From contig OZ022581.1 of the NCBI GenBank assembly GCA_963669155.1, positions 11,739,497 through 11,803,496 on the forward strand: a stretch of 64,000 nt of DNA, read 5' to 3'. Under the pieces are notes generated by a model that saw only the letters and a list, made by a program, of their open reading frames with translations, searched no databases and had not been told where the DNA came from. Shown one piece after another: positions 13,200 through 25,099 of this stretch. Within the stretch, counting starts at the first letter, position 1. Each line of letters opens with the position of its first letter. A program made the position numbers and the translations under genes. The stretch is from Arbacia lixula. Lineage: Eukaryota; Echinodermata; Echinoidea; Arbacioida; Arbaciidae.

Positions 13200-14013
13200 A
13201 TCTAGGAAAAACTGAAGTTGTGCATGTAAAACCTCGTGATAAATTACAACCATCGCTGTCAATAACAGTTTCTGATATTCCCGTTTTGTCAGTTTCAAAA
13301 GCACGTGACCTGGGAGTTATTGTCCAGGATGATCTGCGGATGAACACTCACATTGATAGTATTTGTAAATCGGCTGCCATGGGACTACATAGGATTGGGA
13401 AGATAAGACATTTTTTTGATAAAACGACCACACAGAGGCTTGTTCATGCATTTATATTTAGTTACTTAGATTTCAATAATGGTCTGTTTCTGGGAATCTC
13501 TGAGACTCAACTAAATAAACTCCAACGTGTACAGAATTCAGCGGCAAGGCTTGTAACGCCAAAAAGGAAATTTGAACACATAACTTCGATCCTACGTAGT
13601 CTCCACTGGCTCCCGATAAGGGCTCGTGTTCAGTTTAAAATCCTCACTCTTGTATTCAAATGCTTATGTCGAAATGCTCCTGTCTATCTTACTGAACTCA
13701 TCAAACCATACCAGCCTACTCGTAATCTTCGTTCTCAATCAAAAAAATCTTCTTTCTGAAATTCGTGTAAAATCTAAGACATTCGGTGATAGAGCTTTTG
13801 CAAATATGGCACCCAAATTATGGAATAACCTCCCCAAAGGCATTAGATCATTGACAGACTTCGATCAATTCAAATCAAGACTAAAGACGCATCTGTTTGA
13901 TAATTATTAGTTATTTTCAAATTCTCACATAATCAATTTTTGCTTTCACACGCATAGAGACTATTTGAATGGTACTATGCGTCTCTAAGAATTGAATATC
14001 ATTATTATTATTA
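13200..14013 (+). mobile_element. 3' fragment of an L2/CR1-clade LINE, frameshifted
   Basis: The plus frame carries the C-terminal end of a reverse transcriptase ORF of the CR1/L2 group: a DLGVIVQDDLRMNTHI segment, then LNKLQRVQNSAARLV, a LHWLPIRARVQFKI block, then APKLWNNLPKGIR and FKSRLKTHLF to a stop at 13910. These blocks are in the order usual for L2-like elements. The palm and catalytic part is missing (5' truncation, common for LINEs). A one-base shift in the A7 run at ~13741-13747 breaks the frame. The sequence ends in a short (ATT)n tail near 14013, as in many L2/CR1 copies. Non-functional. Confidence 0.85.
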
Positions 14014-14790
14014 AGGAAATCGTAATTTAGAGCATAATCGGGTATACTGTAGTCGAAATCATGACTGACATAAAATCTGGCTGTATGGAACTCTTAATAA
14101 TTTCCTATAATAGTATATTGTATAGTAATATATTGCGTATATTTCGTACTTATTTAAACATGCCACATACATGAAATTATATACGGTTATAATTGTTATA
14201 GGCGTAGGTCTACCCTCGAATATCAATTGATAGTGGAATTTATCATTTTCATTATCATTTTAGCGTGGCTAGCTAACTATTCCAATCGCCAATCTTTCTC
14301 TGATATTTCCTACTGCTTTCTTCTTTTCTCCCTCTGCCTCATCTATTCTATCATAAAGCGTTAAGTCTGATGCAAAAGCCTCGTCCTTAGTTCACCCTGA
14401 CTTGACTCAGGGAAATGAAAATTATTAAAGTTTGTGGAAGAAGAAGAAGATATGAAGATACAAAACATTCAAATATTCCGTTGCGGAGAAATGTATTAAG
14501 TATTCAAGTGTGATATACGATTAGATTCCATTAATTTATCTTCCAACAAAAACTACAAGTTTCATCGGTGATTGATTTATTTTAGACTATATAAATGCAG
14601 AAAAAGGGGTTTGCACGTATGTGTGCGTGTGTGCGTATGTGTGAATGTGTATGTGCGTTAGTGTATTTTGTGTGTATAAGTGTCCACTTTTCCCCTTAAT
14701 CATGTTTATCTCCCAAATGTTTGCTAAATGTCCCCTTCCTCATATAATCTCCCACATTCATAAAAACTAATGTTAAACTTTTGAATGCGA

Positions 14791-14805
14791 ATGTGTGTGT
14801 GTGTA

Positions 14806-14853
<48 letters not shown>
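14791..14853. repeat. (GT)n microsatellite
   Basis: About 30 GT units with one TATGTTT break near the left end. Confidence 0.95.
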
Positions 14854-14854
<1 letters not shown>

Positions 14855-15136
14855 AAAGGGTAGGATTGGTAGGGTTAAAAGCGAAATGTATTCCCTGAAA
14901 GTTTCATCACTTACAATTTTAAAATTAAAACTTGTAGGTTATATGATGAAATGTTGAATAAAAAAAGTAAAGCAATCAGTTGGTTGATACATTTCTGATA
15001 TTTGGCATTTCTGACCCCTCCTAATTATGTAATACAATTCCTGAGTGTTGGCCATACATAAACAAGATACACACTATTAGGTAAGGCACATTCTTTGACC
15101 CCAGACCTCAAGGACATAGTGAACATTATTCAGACA

Positions 15137-15345
15137 TACATGTAGCCTAGGTACTAGGCTGTGAGGTGCATGGACACAACCTAGTAAGACAGACTATGCC
15201 CCAATCCCATCCAAGTCCTCTGAGAGGGGAAGAGGGAAGAAGCCAGTGGAGCTATGACGTTATTAGGGCGCAGTCTGTGTTACCAGACATAGTTGTTAAC
15301 AGACTGGGTTGTATCCATGCACCTCACAGCCTAGTACCTAGGCTA
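15137..15345. mobile_element. MITE with ~38-bp inverted ends
   Basis: TAGCCTAGGTACTAGGCTGT onward at 15143-15180 is the reverse complement of 15307-15345. ATTCAGACA occurs at 15128-15136 and 15346-15354, a possible 9-bp target duplication, though the left copy is six bases away from the inverted end. Confidence 0.65.
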
Positions 15346-16257
15346 ATTCAGACAGTATAATCCACACTAGTTTAATAGCTGAATAAGTGACATCCTTAAA
15401 GCGAGTTAAACATCTATTCAATGGGCATTGTCACGTAGCAGAAGCTGAATTATAGGTATTGTGGACTGAATAATAGGAAGCGTCCTTTTCATCAAGCTAG
15501 TCTAAATAAAATAGTGTCTGAAAGACGACCCCGTTTTCTCGGTAATACCAGGGATTTGTGAGTTTTTAACTTCTCCGTGATAATACGAAGAATTTGATAA
15601 ATCTCATGGGCACTGAGTTGTAACAATGTAATGTCTGAGAAAAGAGCAGCAACAGCTCCAAAATAACATGGGCATTACAAGTAAGTTTTGAAGATTTTTA
15701 TAACATAACTCATAAAAAACAGCTAAGCTTCCATGGTATTATGGTTCCTTTTTTTGTTATATGAGACTCTCACGAGCAATTATGAAAGTATACTTTTGTG
15801 ACCCAATGCGTTAAGTAGAAAGCAAAAAATAGAAGAGAGGGGAAAGCCAGCATTTAACATTTACTACGTTCAATTTTACCTGGTAGTATTATTCGTCATT
15901 TCCCCACAGTTTATCAGCCTGACAAACAATGTCGTAAAACTGTAGCTATTCAGTCATTCATTTATAAAGGATTCATTTCATATCGTACTCATTAACACAG
16001 CATGTATAATCGTCACGTGATTCAGTCATGCGTATCTCATGCCAAAACATGCAATTTAAAAACAGGATGAAATCAAGCAATAAAGAAAAACGTAAAATAA
16101 CACCAGGAAATTTGGTGAAATGAACGATTTTTTAATAAGTGTGTTGAATGTTCTCTGAATATTTCCATAGAATGTTGAGAGTGTTCTAACAAATAGAAAA
16201 TAACAAAATAGAACACCTTTCGGTAACACCACGTCTTGGTATTCGTTGTGTGTGTGT

Positions 16258-16330
16258 TGTTGGTTTGGTGTAGTGGAACGTTTCACTCTTTTAATCTAAA
16301 GGGTAGGGGTTCAATCTAGCACCTGACATC
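16258..16330 (+). repeat. degenerate tRNA-derived SINE head
   Basis: TGGTGTAGTGG resembles an A box and GGGGTTCAATCTA a B box, at tRNA-like spacing. Stem pairing is lost, so it is not a functional tRNA. Confidence 0.4.
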
Positions 16331-17965
16331 ATTGGCCTTTTACCAGGACATGTGATTCACAGATACACAGAGAATGAAGTGGAGCTGGCCATGGTGATTG
16401 CACGACCCCCCATGAAAAGTCGTGTTCACACTCATAACTCTATTCTAGGCTATTCTTAGTATTACCAGTCTCACTTTTCAAATCTATAAAAAGATAAAAA
16501 CAAATTAGTATATTGCTGGTCGTTTTGACAAGGTTCGTGAATCAATTACAGCTCTTTCACTTTTGAGCTTTGTGCCATTCTTTGTACAAATCTCTTTGAA
16601 AATCATTCCTTGAATACTTCTTTAATATAAATATCAAGTATTATATAGAATAAAGCACGAATGAAACAATGCCTTTTGGAATTTATTACATTTTACATAA
16701 AATTCAAAATTGGATGATGCCCTTTAACTTCCAATAACTGTTACACACTTTTCATGTGAAAACATAAGTTGTTGTGAAAATAGTCATAAGCGAATTTTCT
16801 TTACTTTTTGCATTTTATCCTCACAAACTCTCACTCAATCTAACTCCAATCAATCTTCTTCTTAGCTGAGGGACCATTCCGTTAGCCTAGACTACATCCA
16901 GGTCTTCAAAAGAAACCACGTTGGGGTTGAGACAGACGTAATCTGAACAGTAAAAGGCGTTTTGATTGAGATTAGACGAGCTCTGAAGAGTATCAGCCTT
17001 TCCTGGACCAACGGGGCGTTATGAAAGGCATTCACTGGAGTGTTTACCCTGCTCCTTAATCCTCTCATTATCAATGCCATGACAATGTGTAGTAAGTCAG
17101 TGGGGAACTCAAGGCTTGAAGCTGAAAGGGCCCGACGTAAACACTTATATATGTATAACTCTCGATTACGTACCTCTTTCAAAAGCATTAAAATCAAAGC
17201 ATTCAACAGGAGTAGCTCCTTTCTTATATAAGCCTTATTTATAGTTTATATTAAACCGCTTTATTACGCAATTTAAATGCTGATTTTATTTCCTGTTATG
17301 TTAAACTCTAACTCCTAAATTGAAATAAATACCACAACCCTATTCAGAGACCGTACAATTCAACTATTTCTATGCTTTTACCGTTCTCCTTTATTTTGTT
17401 GTATTTCGCTTGATGATGGTATTCTATGTAGCCACCTAACTGTCTAACCTAACTATTCAAAGACGCCAATTTATTTGCCATGATAAGCTGTACGATGCTC
17501 TAGCAACACAAGTAGGCATTTTAGCATGGTAGGAAAATATACAAGTATTTGTATTTGCGTCCTTCTTTTATCTTTCGTTAGTTTTACTTGCAACAATGCG
17601 TCCTCATTTTTTTTTTAATTTTTAGAATGAATGCTTCTTCATTTGTCATGTAAATACGAGTAGTCCTTTTGACATGGATTCCATAGGTGTATGAATAGCC
17701 TGGACAGAACTGAAGCTTGAAACATTGCATTTTATTAGATATTGTATAAATTTTACTTAATATTTTACTTTCTTTATCTATAGCTTTAAATTCGTTACAC
17801 ATTTACGAGGGTATTATCCTTACCCATTCGACTCAAATTTCATTTTGATAGAGATTTTTTCATAATGGTAACGTTAAGAAAATTAAATTGCGTACTATTA
17901 TGAAAACATTTTAATTGCTCCTGCTCTCTCTAGTATCACCGTGGAGGAAAGCAATAGTTCCGTAG

Positions 17966-18100
17966 CCCCCCCCCCCCACACACACGCACACACATATACA
18001 CAAACACCCATACACACATACACACACATACACACATACAGACATACACACACACACACATAGACACATACACACATGCACACACATACATATATACGTA
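17966..18100. repeat. poly-C plus imperfect (CA)n
   Basis: C11 then CACACA/CATACA units to about 18100. Cys/Val-rich frames on the minus strand are artefacts. Confidence 0.9.
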
Positions 18101-19144
18101 CACCCCTTCACTTGTGCTGGTATACTCGTCTGTTCCTACATGAACTATTCTAAGTAAAGATCTTCAATTGAGCAGTTACCTCATATTCAGCTTTACAATA
18201 TTGAAAGAAAGCAATACATCATAAAACTCTCCAGAGAAAGTTTTTTGTCATCTGCCAAAAAATACCCGCGGGGTTAATGTAGAACAAACGATAGAATATT
18301 TGTTAGAATACTGATTCAAGATTCAAGATTCAAATCATTTGTAACGGCTGTCATCGTAACTTGTTCCTATTCTCTGATGTGCGCTCCAGTTTGGATCCGG
18401 GAGTTACCCCACCCGTAAAATTATGGGTGTGCATCCCCTTTGCAGGTCAAACATGCGTGTGTAGAGGTGTCAACCCTCTCAACACCATGGCTGCATAAAA
18501 TGTGCAATGAGTCATAAAGGCTTTTACTAGTGTAGTACTGAGACGGTTAATCCATTCTATACCAGATTAATCACTGCTTAATAACATTTTTTGTGCATTC
18601 ACAAATGTACAAAAATACCTTAATGGCGCATACAGAATGAATGCCGCTATACCTATACAATTTTTTTTTAAAGAACTGCCATCAAAATCATATGAAATGA
18701 AAACGTTAAATGAATAAAATTGTATTGACCAACACATTTCAGGTAGACGTTTTACGGGTCACTTCTGAATAAAGTCGAGTATATATACATGTATATATAC
18801 ACACCACCTTACTGACAAAGTCGTACTGAACACCATAATCCAAGCAACTCAATCGATCAATACTATACATAGAAGATACATAGGAGCAGCGATTGCCAGA
18901 TTTGTTATACGATTACTCTGGTAGATATAATTGACAAGTCTCATTTTCATTTGAAACAGAAGCTGAGCCTCAGTCTGAGGCAAACTGAAAATAAACCAGT
19001 TTTTCGAGACTATGTGAACTAGAATTTTGTTTCTGACTTGTTTCGCATTCATTTACAGGATGGAATATGCTATCCTTACTACTGGGGGTGGGGGGATTTG
19101 GGGGAGGTGTTTTTTTTCCTTCATTTTTTTTTATCCCTCCCAGT

Positions 19145-19450
19145 CTCTGAAAATGCTCTCAGTAGGGGGGGGGGGGGGGGGGGGGGGGTTCGAAAAAATT
19201 TTAATCCGCCCAGTCTCGTGGGGGTACACGACCGAAAATAGTGTGGGGGGGGGGACATTTGATATTGTGCCCCCCCCCCCTTCGAAATGGTGGGGGGGGG
19301 GGGTTATGACGTTTTTCGAAAAAAATTTAATCCGCCCAGTCTCGTGGGGGTACACGACCGAAAATAGTGGGGGGGGGGGGGACATTTGATATTGTGTCCC
19401 CCCCCCCTTCGAAATGGTTGGGGGGGGGGGGGACGCGTCCCCCCCGTCCC
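19145..19450 (+). repeat. two-unit tandem repeat with long G and C runs
   Basis: The block TTTAATCCGCCCAGTCTCGT followed by GGGGGTACACGACCGAAAATAG and a G run occurs at ~19199 and ~19326. G runs of 9-23 and C runs of 9-12 alternate. It ends in ACGCGTCCCCCCCGTCCCCC at ~19433. Apparent ORFs here are repeat artefacts. Confidence 0.8.
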
Positions 19451-19462
19451 CCCGGGATTTCC

Positions 19463-19535
19463 GCCCATGGCTTGCGTGGTTAAGTCGCTGCCCGGTAAGC
19501 AGTAGCTTGCAGGTTCAAATCCCGTCTGGTTCCAA
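19463..19535 (+). repeat. tRNA-derived SINE head
   Basis: TGGCTTGCGTGGTTAAGTC (A-box-like) and GGTTCAAATCC (B box) lie 47 bp apart with an anticodon-like stem GCTGC/GCAGT between, as in a tRNA. The T stem and acceptor stem do not pair. The tail (TGACTTATTTTTCATTCATT onward, 19546) also occurs at 19035, so this is a SINE rather than a tRNA gene. Confidence 0.55.
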
Positions 19536-22482
19536 GATTTTTTCCTGACTTATTTTTCATTCATTTGCAGGATGGAGCACGTTTTCCTTACTTCAGGGTG
19601 TATGCCTAAAACTCCTCTGTAAATTAGGTGAACTGTACATCACTTTCACGTTTAATATCTCACAGATATAAGCTCTTATAATATGATATTATTGTGGATA
19701 ATGCAATATTGGACAACATTTTCGGTTTGTCTGCAAATTTAGAAGAATACACTTTTTAATGATCGTATGCAAATACAAATAAATAAACCCACTGTACAAA
19801 CATCCTCTTCCAAAAAACGTTATTACATGAAAAACAAGGGAGTGTAATTAATCTAGTAAATTTCATATTTATCACTCTTTCATGTACATCGTACACTCTA
19901 TTTCATAACAATGCTTCTTTTTATAAAAAGTTGGCTTTTAGTAATGCCCTCTTCCGTTTCTTCTGTTTATCCATTTCTTTCAAATGATATTCGATATGTT
20001 GTTTATTGTATACCGCGATATATCTAACATTTTAACTTTTAATTTACATTTAATGGTGTACAAAGAATTACAACTAAAACAACAAATCGAATTTCATAAT
20101 GTAGACCTAATTCTTTGTTACGTTGTCTGTTGAAATATTTAAATTTTAAAACGTGTCAATTCAGTCACCTATTTCTACAAGACCATACCAAGGACAACAA
20201 AAAAAAACCTCTATATGGGCAGCTGGCCTCTATTATCAAGTGAAATAACGTGCAAACTGAACTAAAGGGATTCAAACTCATTGGTCTTTATAGACAAGTT
20301 GTTCTTATAATCAGTGAGCTTTGAAGACAGGTTAAACCGTAAAACCATATTGGTACTGATGCCTTCGTCCAACTACACTGCTGACGTCTTGACCTATTTA
20401 CTCGAACCCCCTTTTAACCTAATCGTAATAATTTATCAATACAAAATCTTTATTCATGATGAAATGAAACTAAACTCTACCCGTAAAACATTCATCCAAT
20501 CAGCGTTTGTCTATCTAGAGCGTACAATCCTGATTTGTGTCAGTTGTACACTCATAACGAATATATGTGATACAAATTCAACAATTTTGGATACCTATTC
20601 CTAAAATACATCAAGTAAGTAATGTTATTTTGTGCCATCTCTTTACAGCAAGATATACCCCGGCGAATGCAGTACCGACATACTAAATTAATTATTATTT
20701 CTACACTGATAACACTGAAATAGCAATTGTGGTTTAGCCATTTCACGCTTAAATACATTTGGGGTAGTGCAAACTTCTATTTTCGTACTTAATGATAGTC
20801 GTGCGAACCAAGAACGCTGTTACCCGGTCTATATAATACCATCATCACCATTATAGTTTTGTTATTGGAACTACTAGTATAGTCACGATATACTACCAAG
20901 ACATCACCCTGACAATTATATCGTTACGACTGACACGCAATATTGCTCTCTCGAGATCGCTCTCTGCCTCATTGAAACTCTAATGGACGACACGCACAAT
21001 AATATACAAATTTCTGTTCAAATAGAGTTTGTCTAGTCAGAGTGTGAATGCAGTTCAAATGCAGTGGCAAACATGCCGACAAATATGTTTACGATCAAAA
21101 GTAATAACAAGTATTGCCTTTTTTTTTAAAAACTCCGATTGTGTAGTGCTTTGTTATGTTTTGTCATTGAAATTTTAGGAATCTCGGTTTGTTGATGGAT
21201 AGCGAATAATATTAACGTGATCCCAAGTTCTCAATTCCCATGCCATGACTTAATTGTCATCTTGTTGATTGCTCGTGGCTGTTCAGATATGGAAAGGAGA
21301 TATGGGCTGAAACTAATGTGGTCTGAGGCAACAGGGTTCCATATTGACGATAACAAACAACTTTATGGAAGCAAAAATAAATTCGATTTTGACAATACAT
21401 GTAGATCATCGTGTGCATAAAAATAGTCCATCTGTCGCATGTTGTTGTTATTACACCTATGTACAGTACTATACTCTGATTGTTTTCTTTCGATATCGAT
21501 AAGAGACGACAGAACAGGGGGAGGAGGAGGGGGTCGGTGGAGAGAAGGGGAGGACAAGCACCCCTTCCTTCCTTCATTATTTTCTCCATCACCTTTTGTT
21601 CTTCTTTATTTCTCCTATTGTTTACCGTTGCCGAGTAATATCATACTTCTCGTATCATGTCGCATAATATTCATCAGACCGATATAAATATGTCTGGGCT
21701 TTGCTTGACCATCATATTTGTAATTGCAAAACTACAATTAATTAGATCTAGTTCTCAGATGAGATAGATAAATGGTATTAAGAATTTCGATTCAATTACG
21801 TTCTATAGAGAGCAGCATTTTCATAATGAAATATTTTCCTTCTTGAGATCGTACGGTTACCAGACCGTCTACAAAATATCATAGTAATGTGAAGCTATCA
21901 ACTTAACGAGAAATATGCGACTAAAATAAAGCAGAAAATGACATTATAAGCATGCCTCGTACGGGCGGATGTCTGGACAGTTTTAAAATGGTTGTTTTTC
22001 ACCCCCCATAAATGTGCCCATCTCCATATAACGGGTTCAGATAAGGAACTTGGACTGAGCTCATACCAAGCTGATTCCTTCATCGGATCATGGACCAGAA
22101 ATGCCAGTATCTCTCATTCTTTCGTATCAGATTGTCGGCCAGACGTGAAAGCGGACACAAGGGCGGTGGATAAAACCATGATTGATGGCAAAGTCACACT
22201 GCCCACCGAAAGCTACTCACATAGTATTATTGCGGGTAAGGGATATACCGATACTGGCGCTGGGCATTACACACTGTTGATCTGGTATATATTTATACCG
22301 TATGGTTTTGCGATTGAGGGAAGGCTAAGCTGTGTTGAGGTAAAGTGAAGAGTATGGGGGATGGGGAGTGGTCACTAGATGCCTTGTAAAGAGAGATTGG
22401 TGGTTGTGGAGTGGTAGGAGAATGAAAACACATCTATCATTCGCTTATTGCCAGGATGCTGCAAGTTTTCTAGGATGGCAAG

Positions 22483-22598
22483 GGGGGGGGGGGGGGTGGG
22501 GGGGGTGGGGGTGGGGGTATGTTACAAGTCATAAACATACACAAAGGATGCATGATCCTTACAAATACATACACACACAAACACACACACATACACAC

Positions 22599-22674
<76 letters not shown>
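22483..22674. repeat. poly-G tract and long (CA)n microsatellite
   Basis: 22483-22518 is almost all G. 22568-22674 is CA-rich, with about 37 uninterrupted CA units from 22600. His/Thr- and Cys/Val-rich frames are artefacts. Confidence 0.95.
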
Positions 22675-22676
<2 letters not shown>

Positions 22677-23036
22677 GCATCATCGCCTACTGTACACGAT
22701 AACACATATGTACATTCCGGAGAGATGTAAAATATCTTACTTTCCATACATTGTTGTGGGTAATACAAGTGTTTTTTTCATCTTTTCTATTCTCGATTTT
22801 TACTTCTATTGCAAACATCAATTACACGATGTACACTCATAGTAATTTTTTCCTGGGAAAATCAATAAACTTAAAGAAAACAAATATAGCAAGCACAAAA
22901 CTTGCGTGCGACTTGTCGACCATGAAATGCAAAAGTTAACACGATAATGATTTTGATTTTTTTTACTGCTAAATTAAATTAACCAAATCAAAGCCTTACT
23001 CGTTGGAGGAAAAATGATTTATCATACCTTTTCAAG

Positions 23037-23185
23037 GCTCTTGACAACATATCATCGTCTAGTATTGTGCAAATGCCGGTATTTTCATTCTTTAATGTGA
23101 ATGGCCACACACGGTCATTCCGTGTCGTACAAACAGTTTGAATCAATTGTACTAAATAGGCAAAGTCAAGGCTCAACAAACTCAT
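23037..23185 (-). CDS. candidate small exon, unrecognised
   Basis: From an ATG at 23185 the frame reads MSLLSLDFAYLVQLIQTVCT and continues VWPFTLKNENTGIC to SRALK, then AAAAG|GTATGA, a good donor. The composition is protein-like, but there is no partner exon and no recognised family. It could be a first coding exon or a chance frame. Confidence 0.18.
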
Positions 23186-23934
23186 GATATATGGCGTGAT
23201 AATAACCGTATCTAAGAGTTACGACTCTTCGGCTTGATGTATTGACAGTGGACTGTTGTGTCAATTTCTCTTTTCATGGTCTTGGAAACCCGTTTTCTGG
23301 ATTATCTTTTTTTTAAAGCTGTTTTAGCTAACCTTTGTTTCACATCTGTCCTCCAGTCCTTCATTTCGCAGATCTGCGATATACAATGCAAGACAGGGAC
23401 ATTTGGCAATGTTTGGGGAGCGACTATCAACGGCTCTTGAGGCCACCGCACACGGAACGACTTTGCCACGATTCTGCAGTGGTAAGGGCCTGCGACGGGA
23501 AATGTGACGTCATCCTCTTGCACAAATTCTGTGACGGAGTCCTACGATTAGCCAGTCACAGTGTCGATCGACTGATCGAATCGTGTCGCATGGATGGCCT
23601 TTAGAGTTGGCGACGTGCAGGCGCTCACACAACCCATCACATTTTTAAAATCATTTTTTTTAATGTACTTCCTTCTGTTTTGCTTTTCGGTTATTTCCCT
23701 TTTACAGCTGCCGTATATCAATGTACTCCGTCCCACCCAGTAATTTTTCATTGTTCACTTATTTTTTTGTATGTCATCCTCATGTTTCCCCTCTTTCGTC
23801 TTCTTCTGCATCTTCCTCAACTCCCATTTGTTTTCTTTCCGTACTACCAGCTTCTATCCTCTTTCATTCTTCTTCATGATTAAGCCTGTTTTTCACCGTC
23901 TCTCACATGTTCTCACTCCCCTTCCCTCCCTTCC

Positions 23935-24105
23935 TCTTTTTTCCCTTCTCCTGTGTCTCTCTCTTTTCTCTGTCTCTCTCCCCCACCTCTCTCTCTCTCT
24001 CTCTCTTTCTCTCATCTCTGTCTGTCTGTCTGTTTGTCTCTATCTCTCTCTTCCTCGCTCTCTTTCCCCTCTTCCCCTCTATCCCCCTCTCTCTCCCCCC
24101 TCCAT
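23935..24105. repeat. CT-rich low-complexity tract
   Basis: CTCT, TCTG and CCCT mixtures for about 170 bp. Ser/Leu/Pro-rich frames here are not genes. Confidence 0.9.
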
Positions 24106-24289
24106 TCTTAATGTTTAACTACAACTGCACTGTATGCTGTCTGATTGAAATAAACTGCAATTAACTGTATCCCCATTTTTCTTCACCACCGCCCTTACAA
24201 AGGCAATAATTACGCCATGTTCTGTAGAAGAGATCACCTTTCAATAAGTAAATTCTTCACGCAGTCAAGGTTTCGACATCGAGAAAGCA

Positions 24290-24990
24290 CTTTTAATTGG
24301 CAGAGTTTTATCTTATACAGCAAGGTGAGCTCACACGTTCAACGAAAGAAGGATCACAGAAAAATGACCCTTACATTTGGGCATCTCATCACATAAATCA
24401 CACTAATGGACATTATACAGTAATTATAAAGTAAACACTATTCAATTCATTTTACCACAAAAGCTCTAACACATTGAACTTTGTATTGATTTTCTACGTA
24501 CCAGAACGACAGTAGTATCACAGAAAAGTAACTTGAACAGTTGGTGTATAACATGTATAATCACATCCATATAAAAATAATGGAAATTATGAAACAAAAT
24601 GCACACTAAGGATTCAAGCACATTCATATTGATGTTCTACGTGCCATAACGACAGAAAAATCGCAAACTAGCCGCTACTTGCGGAATCTTATCACATCCA
24701 TCAACAAAATTTTGACATTATACATTAATAAAACAACATAGTTGCACGCTATTTGTTTAATTATGTGTCATTAACAGTTTCAATACTGGGTAGTTCGTAT
24801 TGATTTCCAACGTCATAAACGAGGATAGAATCACAAAAAAATAAGCCAAACATTCGAGATCTAATCGCATCCAAGACAAGAAATGAATTTGTAAAACAAT
24901 ATACAAAATACTAGTAGTGAATTCATTACAACACATTCGAAGCTCTAATATATAATTACTTGTATTTATCTACATACCATAAAGTTTGAC
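24290..24990 (+). repeat. ancient satellite of about 160-bp units
   Basis: Roughly four to five strongly diverged units share TATTGATTTTCTACGTACCA-like, ACGACAG..ATCACAGAAAA and ATCACATCCAT blocks, recurring near 24340, 24490, 24640 and 24800. No ORF in the area is credible. Confidence 0.55.
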
Positions 24991-25099
24991 TAAAATAAAA
25001 ACCAAAATTGTCCTGGGAAAGCAGTAACAAGGTGATAATACATAGATTATCTTTCTGGTAGAGTCGTAAGTATAAATTAATGTTCTCCTGAGGACGTGA

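Noticed and set aside
22483..22768. Cys/Val- and His/Thr-rich frames
   Set aside because: Translation of (CA)n and poly-G microsatellites.
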